DNA of 64,000 nucleotides. Origin: Codonopsis lanceolata (Eukaryota > Streptophyta > Magnoliopsida > Asterales > Campanulaceae). Every line of letters starts with the position of its first letter. Positions within the stretch are counted from its first letter, which is position 1. Below, one piece after another: positions 43,712-54,789 of this stretch. The position numbers were made by a program, and so were the translations under genes. Location: positions 61,731,596 through 61,795,595 of the forward strand of contig CM028382.1 of the NCBI GenBank assembly GCA_013146195.2, given 5' to 3'. The notes beneath the pieces are model-generated. The model saw nothing but the letters and a program-made list of their open reading frames with translations. It was not told the DNA's origin and did not search any database.

Positions 43712-46468
43712 ATGGCTTCTTCCTCAAGATCTCGGAAGGGAAAGGCGCCGATGTACCCGGATTCGGGCGAGAAAAGAAAGGAACTTCCTCTCTTGACCCG
43801 AAATCACGTCAGATATCTCTTTTCGAATGATGACTGGGGCAACATCCTTCGTTATCGACGTACACACGTGTCTAATCTTTCGATCCTTGTTGTAAGTTTC
43901 TTTTTCACAAACCCACTTGGTTGATTTTTCAGATCTGTCGAATTTCTTTACTGTTTTGGACTTTTGGAGCATACCTATTCTTAATTTTGATGCTTATGCA
44001 TGCAATCTATGTGTTAAAATGATGCAATTTGACAATTATTCATAGCAAAAATATGAAATTCATGCTATTTATTTTTGCGATGCATACTTGAGTAATTGGC
44101 ACTATTTGACTCTGTGATGCATATTTCATGTAACTGATATATTTTGACTATATGATGCATGCTCGAGTTTTAAAATATTTTTCATGATGTGTGCTCATGC
44201 AATAGACTTTTCGGATACATGATGTCTTTTTCGAATATATTTTCAGATGCATTTTTTGATGCATGCATGCACTGTAGAGATTTATTGTATGCCAAATGCA
44301 ATAGAAATATATAAAAAAATTAATTATGCTTGCAACATTTTTATTCAAACAAATGCAACATGTAATTATTTGGAGAATGAATGCATATGATGCTTTACTA
44401 ATGCATGGATATATCATTTATCAGATTTTATGCATGAAAATGCAAATGCACCGTAGGACGATTTAGATGCTTGCTAAAATGCTGCATGGATATTTCTTTT
44501 TAAATGTATGCAAGGATGCGACATGCATTTTTTTTAATGCAAAACACATTTTTCTTTTGAATGCAAAACACATTTTCTTTCCCCCCCCCCCTTTTTTGTA
44601 TGTAAAAAAAAATGCAAACATTTGTTTTTGGATGCAAGAATGCAATGAATGCAAGAATGCAACATTTTTTTCTTTTAAAATGCAAGAATGCGATATATAT
44701 ATATATATATATATGTATATTTTTTTCTTTTTGATTTATGAATGCCATATACCCTTTTTTTAATACAAAAATGCACTATTATTATTTTTTTGATGCAAAG
44801 ATGCAATACATTTTTTTTAAAATGCAAAACATTTTTGTTGTTGTTGTTGTTTTTTTTTTTTTTTTTGACATGCAAGAATGCAATATTTTTCTTTTTTATA
44901 AAAATGCAACACACAATTATTTATTTATTTTTTTGAATGAAGGAATGGAATGCATTTCCTTTTGACATGGCATAATTTAATGGTATGCATAAGGGTTTTA
45001 TAAAAGATAGGAACTTACATTCCTCCCTTTTTTCTGATGTTGAGATGATGCTGTTTTTTTTTATCTTTTTTAGACGCGCAGGGCTTTGACCAGGATCCGG
45101 GCAAGCTGTGACAAAGTTTCTACCATTTATAATTCCATGCCCCCATCGACACAGCTTTTAGTGGAGTCCTCTGGCTTCAGCGAGTTCTTGCGGGCCTTTC
45201 GTCCCTTTCGTAGCCATATTCCCATTTTCGAGGTGTTGTGGGAGTACTGGTTCACCGACCCTTAACGGCTTTGCTCTGGATTGGGAGGTATCCTTTCTTT
45301 TTCCCTGCTTTTGATTTTTTTTTCTTTTTTTTTTTGTCAGCATTTTCTTTTCTTTTTGGTGATTCTCTCTCTCTTTTTTTTTTTGCAGGTCTAGGCCTAT
45401 TCGGTCTTCCATTTTACTCCGGGCCCATTATGCAAACGCATTCACAAGCCACCATTTTTGGTTGAGTTCATGAATGCCAACCGAGTAGAGCGAGATCGGG
45501 ATGGCCACTACTTGGATGTGATAATGATGCGAGATAGGATAGCCAGCTCGATCTCAGACACTATGCATTTATTCCCCTGGAGGGGTCTGGTGGGGCCATA
45601 TACGATCTCCTTGGAGATAAGCCGTTGCCGGATACTGATGGTGTCCATCATGGTTGATTCGTTGTATATGGGCGAATAGGTCAACCACCAGCATTCTATG
45701 CTTCCAACGTTTCCAGTGACACCTCCTGCACCTCCTCCCTGGGTGATAGTCCCGAACTTCTTACCGAACAGGTATTTGTACCTGTCGAGATATCTTGTGC
45801 CGCCAAGTGATTATCCGGTTATGGCATATGAGGAGTTTTTTAGGACAGTGCTCCATCCTGCCCCTACTACAGCCAGGCGTGCATCTGTCGTCTCTGATAG
45901 GCCGAGGCCTTCTTGCCCAGCTCCTAACATGCAGTCAGAATTTTCTGCGTCTTCTGAGGCTTTCTCCACCTTCCGGCATCGTCGTGACGGAAGATTTGTG
46001 GAGGAAGTTTTACCCGATGTTGGCATCCCTGATGAGTATCATGTTCCAGAGTAGACCCATGTGGTAAATATTTTTCCTGCTTTTTTTTAACTTGCATCAT
46101 CATTCATTTTTTCTTTCTCTCCTTGCATTATCATTCATTTTTCTTTCTCTCTTTTTTTTTTTGGAGACTGACACACTTTCTTTTGCTGTCTCAACACCTT
46201 TTCCCAGGTTAATGTGTCATCATACAAGAGGTTGTTAATGGGCTTTTTCAGCATCAATAAACTGTACCAACGGCTAATAGACGAGTTTTCCTGCCGGGGG
46301 AATGATGCTGCGAGGCAAACTAGGCGCCGAGGCAATGATGATGATGATGATGGTGCCAACAAATCAAGTCGCGCTCGGGCGAGGGGACGAGAGTACATGA
46401 TTGGCAGATCCGGCCCTCAAGTCATGGGTGGCATCCTTGGCATGAGCAGATCCTCTCGCGGTCATTAG
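43712..46468 (+). pseudogene. Antisense gene A of the Tat element, spliced, decayed
   Basis: Plus strand, opposite to gag-pol. Exon 1 runs 43712-43891 (60 codons, MASSSRSRKGKAP...; Lys/Arg-rich start) and ends at GTT|GTAAGT. The acceptor is at 45071-45073 (t-rich...TAG). Exon 2 (45074-45287) reads in phase TRRALTRIRASCDKV...FEVLWEYWFTD, then meets TAA at 45263; a shifted frame continues to a donor at 45288. Exon 3 starts after ttttgcag at 45388 and contains ERDRDGHYLDVIMMRDRI. Later pieces: YLSRYLVPPSDYPVMAYEEFF (45698-46054) and, after an acceptor at 46207, a tail with RRGNDDDDDGANKSSRARARGRE. It somewhat resembles plant-mobile-domain proteins. The function is unknown and this copy is broken. 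Confidence 0.55.
43892..45073 (+). other. Putative large first intron of antisense gene A, atgca-rich
   Basis: Bounded by GTAAGT (43892) and a pyrimidine tract plus TAG (45073). It is packed with atgcaa, atgcat and tgcatg words (about 43985-44950), a C11 run near 44581 and a (TA)n tract near 44696-44714. No coding sequence. Confidence 0.5.
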
Positions 46469-46874
46469 CTTTGTTTACTTGCATTTATTAGCTTTCTTTT
46501 TTTTTTTCTTGTACCAGACTCTGTACTCATTTCTAAATGCAATGCAATATTATTTTACGACGCATGAATTAAATGCAAAGGCTCAATTATTCTAAGAATA
46601 AATGAAATCTAAATCATTATCTAGGGGTAACGGCACACTACAATTTATATATGGAGATACACCTTCAGTTTTAAAACGGGCTTTCCTGGCGCTCTGCGGG
46701 GAAGAAAAGGCAGCCGCCTCTTCCTGTGTTTGATATTTCAATTTGGTAGACAAGGCTACGGCCTAGCTTCCGTATTTTCTTTCATTTCTCGTGATCAAAC
46801 AAAGTCTGCAGTGGAATGGTCGGAGCTCGAAACCAGGATACCAGACAGTATTGGGGAACAGTGGTGGGGCTTCT

Positions 46875-46929
46875 GGCGCAACCCATGGAGGCTATGGGCG
46901 CCGCGCCTGGAGTGCCTATGGGTGGCGCC
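46875..46929 (+). promoter_or_regulatory. GC-rich inverted repeat upstream of antisense gene B
   Basis: GGCGCAACCCAT (46875-46886) and ATGGGTGGCGCC (46918-46929) are near-perfect reverse complements around a GGGCGCCGCGCC core. A related sequence, with the same core and ends, lies upstream of the LTR TATA box at 41941-42000 and 57234-57300. Confidence 0.6.
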
Positions 46930-47008
46930 TAGGCTTCTACTATGCAGTACTATTTCGGTCACTGTTCATCCACTGTGCGCAGAATTCGTCCGTTTCTTCG
47001 TTTTTCAG

Positions 47009-47017
47009 TATAAAAAG
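47009..47017 (+). promoter_or_regulatory. TATA box of antisense gene B
   Basis: TATAAAAAG on the plus strand lies 126 bp before the ATG at 47143, followed by a purine-rich gagagcaaggcagc and a pyrimidine-rich leader. Spacing and sequence fit a plant RNA polymerase II core promoter. Confidence 0.55.
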
Positions 47018-47142
47018 AGAGCAAGGCAGCGAACACTTTCATCATCCGCCCGACTTTCTTTCTCTGCACTTTTGAGTTCTCTCTTTGCTTAATCTCCCTT
47101 TCTTTTTATCACATAATAATTTATTTTTGTTCCTTTCCAGAG

Positions 47143-48747
47143 ATGGTCGCACCAGTTCATACGGCTTTAGAGATAGAGATTCATGAAAATGCTCTGGACT
47201 TTTGGTTACTTTCTTTAAGGGCAAAGGAGCGAGAATGGTTTGAGCATATCTATGGGTATCGGTGCCTGCTATCATGGCGGACCCTGCGCATTAACTGGGA
47301 TATGCTGAGGGGAGCTTCTAGGTTTTGGTCAGCACAGAGCCATCTTTTTAACTTTTACCTGAAAGAGATGTGTCCCACCTTTGAGGAGTTTTGCACTATG
47401 GTGGAAATGCCGGTCACTGGGCCTATTGTCGTTCCTTCTGCGTTGAGGCGCCCTTTCATGGTAATACGAGAGTTGTTCGGCACGACCTGTGAAGCTACTC
47501 CAGGCTTTTATAACGGAGTCAACTTTAATTTGACCGGGCTTCCCGCTGCATATACTGAGTACAGGGAGGATGAACCAGTCTATTTGCGGTATCGGCTGGT
47601 TGCTCTTTTCCTTTGCCTTATGGGACGGTATCTTCTGGTGGGCCGACTCGGATTTATAGATGTGCGGGTCGTGGACCTGGTGCTGCAGGCTCGGGACCAC
47701 CGGGTAAACATCATCCCGGTCATTCTAGTTGAAACCTTGTTTGTCCTGGATGCCTTTGCGTCTGGTGATGAACTGTTTTCCTCCGGTAACCCTCTTTTGA
47801 TTCATATGTGGTTGGAGGAGCATTTTAACTCGGTGATGGGCCCAGTGCTGATGGGAGGTTCGTATGATCCTAGGCTCTATGGCTCTCGCGGCCATTATCA
47901 CCAGACCAACTTTTCGGAGCATGACTGGATTGAGTACTTTTTACGCATTGGCTCCATGGAGATTATTTGGGTAGTCAGCCATTGGCGGATTCGCAGCTTC
48001 TTTATGTTTACCGGGGTCTATGCCCAGGTTATTTTGCCAGGTCTTGAGCAGACCACCTTCTATCTGGCGTACCGGGTTCTTCGCCAGTTCAGCAGGGAAC
48101 ATGTTATCCCAGATGTGAGCTGTCATCTGACTGAGGAGCTGGAGATGAATAGGGATGTGGGCAACCTTATCCGCGACATGTGGCAGCTCGACTTTGATTC
48201 GCGGGAGGCAGCTTATGCCTTTTCTGAGTATATGCTCCTGTCCCATGAATATCTATCATGGGTGCTAGTGGCTGCTGGGGGGCATTCCCGTGTTACCCGA
48301 CGCATCTTGAGGCGAATGCTGGGCCGACGAGTGAGCAGTGGCTTGGACGCTCGCCTAATGGAAATTGGCAAGGATCTGGAAAGCTCGGGGCTGGTAGTCC
48401 TTCAGGTTCTGCAGGAGGACTTTTGGCGGGTACACGGCCTTGGCGCACGGATGGCCCCTGATCCAAATGAGTCGGGTCCTAGTAATGCGCCTCCTCGATT
48501 GAGCAATGCAAGTCGGTGGAGCAATCCTCGGCAGGCAGGTGAGGCTGATCCTCCTCAGGCTGGCAGGCGAAGTACTGCCCATAGAGGTGATGGTGCTGGC
48601 CCAAGTCGTCCTGTTGTCCAAGACAACGGGGACGCTGATGATGAGGAAGATGAGGATACCTCTGGTGGTTCTCATGCTGGTGAGACTGGAGCCTCTTCTG
48701 TGCCTCGCAGAGGTATATGGTCACGACTGGGACGTCGCAGACGTTGA
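47143..48747 (+). CDS. Antisense gene B of the Tat element, intact 534-codon ORF, unknown function
   Basis: Uninterrupted from ATG 47143 to TGA 48747, on the strand opposite gag-pol, between the integrase end and antisense gene A. Residues about 1-420 look like a folded domain: aromatic and Arg-rich, with LSWRTLRINWDMLRGASRFW and CPTFEEFCTMVEMPVTGP, a pattern seen in plant DUF7745/plant-mobile-domain-type proteins of retroelements. The tail (about 430-534) is disordered: Ser/Pro/Gly, an acidic run (DADDEEDEDT) and a basic end (WSRLGRRRR) that could be a nuclear signal. No catalytic motif or membrane segment was recognised. A TATA box (47009) and an acceptor-like ttccag at the ATG suggest separate transcription. 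It is the longest intact frame in an otherwise broken element. A role in regulating the element is possible but unproven. Confidence 0.8.
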   Translation: MVAPVHTALEIEIHENALDFWLLSLRAKEREWFEHIYGYRCLLSWRTLRINWDMLRGASRFWSAQSHLFNFYLKEMCPTFEEFCTMVEMPVTGPIVVPSALRRPFMVIRELFGTTCEATPGFYNGVNFNLTGLPAAYTEYREDEPVYLRYRLVALFLCLMGRYLLVGRLGFIDVRVVDLVLQARDHRVNIIPVILVETLFVLDAFASGDELFSSGNPLLIHMWLEEHFNSVMGPVLMGGSYDPRLYGSRGHYHQTNFSEHDWIEYFLRIGSMEIIWVVSHWRIRSFFMFTGVYAQVILPGLEQTTFYLAYRVLRQFSREHVIPDVSCHLTEELEMNRDVGNLIRDMWQLDFDSREAAYAFSEYMLLSHEYLSWVLVAAGGHSRVTRRILRRMLGRRVSSGLDARLMEIGKDLESSGLVVLQVLQEDFWRVHGLGARMAPDPNESGPSNAPPRLSNASRWSNPRQAGEADPPQAGRRSTAHRGDGAGPSRPVVQDNGDADDEEDEDTSGGSHAGETGASSVPRRGIWSRLGRRRR

Positions 48748-49179
48748 TGGACCGTTTCGAGGCTAAGCTGCAATAAAATGATGGTTGGAGGAATATGGGA
48801 TATGGGTAGCAGGTAACATGTATATAGGCAAATATACAGAAATAAATGCTAATCTAAAATCTCTTAGACACTTATTCCTAAGATGCACCTTATGGACTGT
48901 ATTATGTTATATTTTGATGTTTTTTATGAGCTCTGTCGTGGTTTTTCTTTGATCAATCAAGACCACCCTTTCTGAATATGCTGAAGACTCTGGCAGGCCG
49001 GAGGTCATATGCTGAGGATTCGGAAATTGCATTCCCTTTCCTTTTCTCCTGGTTTCTTTATTCCTTCTTTTGTTGTCTTTTTTTGTGCTCTAATTTTTGC
49101 CTAGGCCGCCCTTTCGGGTTTTCAACCTAGCGAGCTGGAGAGGAAAGCAGTTGCAAGATAATTTTTCGTTTCACGCGTA
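48748..49179. other. Convergent spacer between antisense gene B and pol
   Basis: About 430 bp without coding sense, between the 3' ends of two convergent genes. It would hold the terminator of gene B (candidate aataaatgct at 48840) and that of pol. Confidence 0.5.
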
Positions 49180-52100
49180 ATACCTCTTAAGCTTGTCGAG
49201 GTTGAAGGGCTGAACAAGATCTTCCCCATCTTGATTGGTGAGGAGCACCACACCTCTTAACCGGATCTGTTTGTAAATGTACGGCCCCATCCAGGGAGAC
49301 TTCCATTTTCCCCTAGTATCGACGTAACTAGGGGGTTTCTTGCGGAGTACCAGGTCTTCGACTTGGATGTCACGACCTTTGACCTTTTTGTAGAATGCTC
49401 GAGCTATTCGCTTTTGATAAGCCTAAGTATGTTCCGGGGCTAGCAGCCGTCGTTCGTCTATCAGGGCTAACTCTTCATAGCGTTGTTTGACCTAGTCGAC
49501 TTCAGCTATGTTTGATTCCATTATCACCCTCAATGATGGGATTTCAACTTCGATGGGCAGCACAACCTCCATGCCATAGGCTAAAGAGTAAGGGGTAGCC
49601 CCAGTGGGTGTATAAACTGAAGTGCGATAGCCCCAAAGGGCTAGCGACAATTTTTCTGGCCAGTCTCTTCTTGTGTCAGCCATTTTTCTCGTGATATTTT
49701 CCAGTGTTTTGTTGGCTGCTTCAACGGCACCATTTGCTTGTGGTCCATATGTGGATGATTTATGCCTTTGGATTTTGAACTCGTCGAATAGACGGTTCAC
49801 ATCCCCTTCGAAGTGTGTGCCGTTGTCGGAGATGATTTCGAAAGGTACCCCGTAGCGATATATGATGTTAGTCCTGATGAATTCAGACACCTTTTGGGCA
49901 TTCAGTACTTTGTAGGAAGAGGCTTCCACCCACTTTGTGAAATAGTCGACAGCTACCAAGACATATTCATGGCCGTTAGATCCTTTAGGGTGGATTTGAC
50001 CGATGACGTCAATCCCCCATGTTGAGAAGGGCCAGGGGGCTGTGGAGCTATATAGTATATGCGGGGACACGTGCTATAGATTTGCGAAGCGCTGGCATTT
50101 GTCGCAATGACGTACCCAATGGATACAATCGGTTTCTAGTGTACTCCAATAGTACCCTTGCCGGATGACTTTCTTTGTTAGCATATGCCCGTTCATGTGT
50201 GGTCCGCAGGTACCACCATGAAGCTGGTCCATGACTTGCTCAACTTTGGCCTGATCGACGCATAATAAGTTTAAACTCTGGTAGTGCCTTTTGTATAGGC
50301 TACCTCCGCTTATTACGAATTGTGATGCCCATCTTCGTAGGGAGATTTTCCCCTCTTGTCTAGGTTGGGAGGATAGACTCTTCTCTGAAACAGATTTATG
50401 ATGTCTGAATACCAGGGCTCGTTGTCTTTTTCAGGAGCAGCATCGATTCTGAAGCAGTAGGTCGGAGTGACCTTTTTCACAACTATGAATGGTTGGATGT
50501 TGGTTTATGTGGGAATTTGAACCAACGATGCTAGAGTGACCAAGGCATCGACGAATTGATTTCTATCTCGTGGCAAGTAATGGAACGAGATATTATCAAA
50601 TCCGTTTGTTAGTGCTGTCAATTTGGCATGATAGAGATGTAACCGGGGATCCTGAGTTTTCCACTTCCCTTCGACTTGGTTTATGATTAAAGCTGAGTCA
50701 CCATAGACTTCCAAGTCTCTGGCTCCTTTTCGGAGAGCCTCTTCTAGACCGACAATACAGGCCTCGTATTCAGCTATGTTGTTTGAGCATTCAAACTCCA
50801 ACCTTATAGTCAACGGAGTGTGGGAATCTGCTGGATCAATTAGCAAGATTCCTATGCCAAAGCCCTTTTTGTTGGCGGCTTTGTCGAAGAACATTTGCCA
50901 TTTGGTGTCATGATCGGCAATTTCTAAGACACCTTCTCTGGGAAGCTGGGCTCAGATGCATCTTCTGCTTCTAGTGGCAGATCAGCTAAATGGTTTGCAA
51001 TCACGCTGTCGAAGATGTATTTTATATGATCCATTCTGGAGATGAGTCTGATGGATCGAGCTTGCAGATAGGTTTTAAGCCTTTGGGTTGCCCAGCCTAG
51101 ACCAGTGTAGCTTTTCTCCAATGTTGAGTAATTAAACTCGCTTCCTTGAAATTTCCTACTTATGAAGTAGATGGCATCTTCGATGTAGGAATTTTCTTTT
51201 TCTTGGGCGAGCATAGCCCCTACTGATGTATCTGTGACAGTTAAATATAGCAGGAGAGGTTTATGTGTATGAGGAGGAGCTAGCATTGGTGGATTGGCAA
51301 GGTAGGCTTTTATTTTTTCGAAGGCTAGCTGGCATTTTTCGTCCCAGATTTGGTCAGTATTTTTCTTTAGGAGTTTGAATAGGGGCTCATATATGGAGGT
51401 CAGTTGTTTGATGAAACAGCTGATATATTGCAATCGGCCCAGGAAGCCTTTGACTTTTGTTGGAGTTTTTGGCTACGGCATATTTATGATATCTTTGATT
51501 TTGGCTGGCTCGAATCTCAATGCCTTGCTCGGTCACCATGAATCCCAGGACCTTGCCCTTGGTAACCCGAATATGCATTTGGCGGGGTTGGGCTTCATCT
51601 GATGCTTTCTTAACCTTTCGAAGAATTTTCGAAGGTCTTTGATATGGGCACCGTCGGCATCGTTGGAGTGCACAATCACGTCGTCTACGTACACTTCAAT
51701 CTCTTTATGGATCATATCATGGAAGAGGGCGGTGGCAGCTCTTTGATATGTAGCCCCAACATTTTTTAGCCCAAACGGCATAACAGTGTAGCAGTAAGTT
51801 CCCCAGGGGGTGGTGAATGATATTTTTTCCTGGTCCTCTGCTACCATTTTGATTTGGTTGTAGCCGAGCATGCCGTCTACAAAAGATCTTATTTTGTGAG
51901 AGGGCACAACATCTACCACAATATCAATGTTGGGTAGAGGGAAGTCATCTTTGGGCGACGCCTTGTTGAGGTCGCGGAAATCCACACAAATTCGAACCTT
52001 TCCGTTGGACTTTGGAACGGTCACTATGTTTGACATCCAGATCGGGTACTCAACTACCCGAATAAATTTGACACGTAGTTGCTTCATGATTTCTTCTTTT

Positions 52101-52438
52101 ACTTGCAGTGACCATTCTGGTTTGATTTGGCGGAGTTTCTGCTTGACTGGCCGAGCATCAGGATAGGTGGGGATCCGGTGCTCAACAATGGCTGGTTCCA
52201 GCCCAGGCATATCTTCGTAGGACCATGCAAAGATGTCCACGGATTCTTTGAGGAGATTGATCAGTGCTACCCTTTCAGATCTTTGCAAGTAGCTGCCGAT
52301 CTTGACCTCTTTTATTTCACTGTTCAGTCCCAGATTGATGGTGGACAAGTCTTCATCTGTTGTTGCTGATCGATGCTCTTCTTGGTGTTTGACTGACTTG
52401 GTGAGCTCAAGCAAGTAGTTTTTATCGTTTGGGTCCAT
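49180..52438 (-). pseudogene. pol of the 16.9-kb Tat element: RT, RNase H, second RNase H, integrase
   Basis: RT (52438-51533): KVRICVDFRDLNKASPKDDFPLP, MPFGLKNVGATYQR and intact YVDDVIVHS. After frame changes near 51560 and 51440, RNase H (51433-50924, DTSVGAMLAQE). The second RNase H-like domain (50894-50505) has CSNNIAEYEACIVGLEEAL. Integrase core (50070-49492): TWGIDVIGQI, ISDNGTHF, ANGAVEAANK (the D, D, E residues present), then LALWGYRTSVYTPTGATP. The polyprotein end reads to about 49180 (KWKSPWMGPY, LDKLKRYYA). Individual domains keep their catalytic residues, but at least three frame breaks and stops near 50500 and 50070 prevent a full polyprotein. Confidence 0.85.
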
Positions 52439-52440
52439 TT

Positions 52441-52698
52441 TATTAAATGACTCATTATCAAAGTTAATTAATGCGTCTTTTAACTAAGGTGCAACTAAGG
52501 AATACGTGAAGACATCCAGATTATCATTCTTAGCAAATTGTTAGGCTTAGATACATTATTGAGGCCCTGGGGTTTGAGGTCCTCAATTTTAGGGAGCGGA
52601 TCGGTAGATGACCAATCCGTAAGACTAAAAGAAGGATGGGGAATAGTATATCTGAAATGGTCCATCAGATATGCGGGCGTTAAGAGCTGGTCAGTCGT
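52441..52698 (-). other. Remnant between gag and RT, no protease
   Basis: A short acidic stretch before the RT ATG (INFDNESF, typical of the RT leader) remains, but no D-T/S-G protease motif is found between the gag end and RT. Removing the inserted hAT leaves too little sequence for a protease, so it was deleted. Confidence 0.5.
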
Positions 52699-52706
52699 AG
52701 TATACC

Positions 52707-53469
52707 CAGTGTTCTAAAACTCCCGCCTAGCTCTGCCTAAGCCCCGTTTAGGCGCTAGGCCCCTCTCTACCACCGCGACTTTCTAAGTCGCCGCCTAATC
52801 GACCAAGTCGGCGCCTACGCCAAACCTCGTCGACCTTAATTTATTTTTGTAGCTTTGATTTTGTGGCATGCGGTGACCGGAGAAAGAATGGGGGGCGAAC
52901 TGGAGAAGGAAGAGATGGTGATAATGGTGAAGCAGAGAGGGAGGTAGAAAGAAAAGGGGTTTGATTTTGTGGATATTCGGTGGGATGAGAGAGGAGATAG
53001 ATTAAAGGGTTAGATCTATAAGGAAAGAGATTGGAGGATGAAAAAATGAGGAGATTCAGTCTGCCGGAGAGAGAGAGAGAGAAGAAAAAAAAGAAAGGAA
53101 GAAAAAAAGATAAAGATGAAGGGGGCTGTCTCGAGAGTCAGAATTTAGAATGAAAAGGGATTAGGGAGGATATGTTAGACTGTGAGTCAGAACTAATATA
53201 TATATATATATATATATATTAGTTCTAAACTTGGCTGGTTTATTACTTTGGGGTTGTTGAGAATTGAGATTAAAGGTAGATTTGTATATTTTTGTTCATT
53301 TTACAAATATAGACAAGTGTTTGATAAAATGACAAATATAAAAAAAAAAGTTAAATTTGTAGTCAATGTGTTTGATCTTTGATGTGTTACTTCTAGGCCC
53401 CGATTACGCCCCGACTAGTCCCTTAGGTGCTAGGCGCTAGTGTGCCGCCTAACGATTTTTAGAACCTTG
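52707..53469. mobile_element. Non-autonomous hAT-like element, 763 bp
   Basis: 8-bp target duplication AGTATACC at 52699-52706 and 53470-53477. Termini CAGTGTTCTAAAACTC and, reverse-complemented on the right, CAAGGTTCTAAAAATCG. Ends are rich in GCGCCTAGGCG-type words (for example ccgtttaggcgctaggc, ggtgctaggcgctag). No transposase. Near 53188-53227, agaactaa-(TA)n-ttagttct forms an internal palindrome. Confidence 0.85.
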
Positions 53470-53755
53470 AGTATACCACTTATGCAGAGGCTTATTAGTA
53501 ATAGACTCGAACTCAGCAGGGAGATTTTCATAGCTAGTGCCTCCATCTATCATCCCCAGAGAACTGTCTCCCAGAGGGTCATAAGAAACTCCTTTCTTTT
53601 ATTTGAGGGAATATTTACAACACCTTTATTCTGGCTAAATAGGTTTCTTCGACCTCTAGACCTTTTTTACTTGGTTGGCTCCCAAAATCCTTATGTCCGC
53701 CACCGTGATTATTTCATTGTCGATGAGGTCCTGGATGGCATTTTTAGCACATAGC

Positions 53756-54689
53756 ACTTGTCGGTGAGATGACCACTGCAACGATGGTATTCACAAAAGT
53801 GGGCGTGATTCCACGTGCCAGGCAGTGTGTTGGGAGGCTGATAATTTGCAATGGGTTTAAGCATCCCATGGGCCCATAATGTTTGAAAGATTTCGGATCT
53901 TGGGGCAGGTAACTCATCATAATGCCTTGGGATTGGTTCCTTCCTTCCTTTTGGTCTAGGTAAAATACCAGGCTGGGGTTTGGTTAGGTAACTGGGTTGG
54001 GTCCTTTCTTTCGGGGAATATTGTGCTAGGACTTGATTTCATGGACTCCTGTTTAAGGGAGGTTCTTCTTCGTGCGCACAAATCATTCCTGTTAGGGTCC
54101 CATGAGCCATTGCTGGGAATAAGTATTTGAATGATCAAGGGGAATGTAATTTTTCTGGTTATGGTAGAAGGCATTTAGGTGAAGGAGTTCAGGGTTGGTT
54201 TCTGGGGGAGGTGGATTGAGGTTATAGACATTTGGAATAATACCACCTTGGGAAATAAGGTTGATATTTGGTTGAAGGTTAGTACTTGGTTGTTTTTTTT
54301 GGAGGCTTAGAAAAGTATGTTTTCTGTGGTATCAGGACAGTTTATTTGAGGAAGGAAAGAAGTATCAGGAACAAACTTTGGGCTTTTAACTTGTTGAGAG
54401 ATAGTGGCAAGAGTTTCTGCAAAAGATTGCCAACCATTTGGTTTGTTACCTTTTCCACATAGGCATCCAATTCTCTTTTTAGCCAGATTTCAAATCCAGA
54501 AAGAGGTGCGTACTTAGGAGTTTCTTTTTCTGGTTCCCGACCGTTCTGCTCATTGCTGGTCCCAGTCATAGTTTGTTTATTTTTAGCGGCCATTCTGCTC
54601 AAATCTATACCCTCTGCACTGATTCTGCCTTTTTCTGATCTGACCCCAATATTCTTTGAACTGATCCCTGTACCTGTATCCCGTATCAA
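53756..54689 (-). pseudogene. gag remains of the 16.9-kb Tat element
   Basis: The N-terminal part (54689-54342) has APLSGFEIWLKRELDAY and is Lys/Glu-rich. The C-terminal part (about 54010-53756) has RHYDELPAPRSEIF and a zinc-knuckle-like CEYHRCSGHLTDKC. The central retrotransposon gag domain (several hundred residues) that should lie between them is missing, so an internal deletion sits at about 54180-54340. Confidence 0.65.
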
Positions 54690-54789
54690 TCAACCAGTAT
54701 TATCTTTGTCTTTCCAAACTCGGGCTAGGTTTTTGAGAAAAAGGGGTTTGAAGGCATCAGAAAGGGTTGGCTGAAGGCCTTCTGGGCTT

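Noticed and set aside
45698..46054. 118-codon ORF with a Pro-rich start as an independent gene
   Set aside because: Its position, strand and splice-like borders fit a later exon of antisense gene A; no separate promoter was seen.
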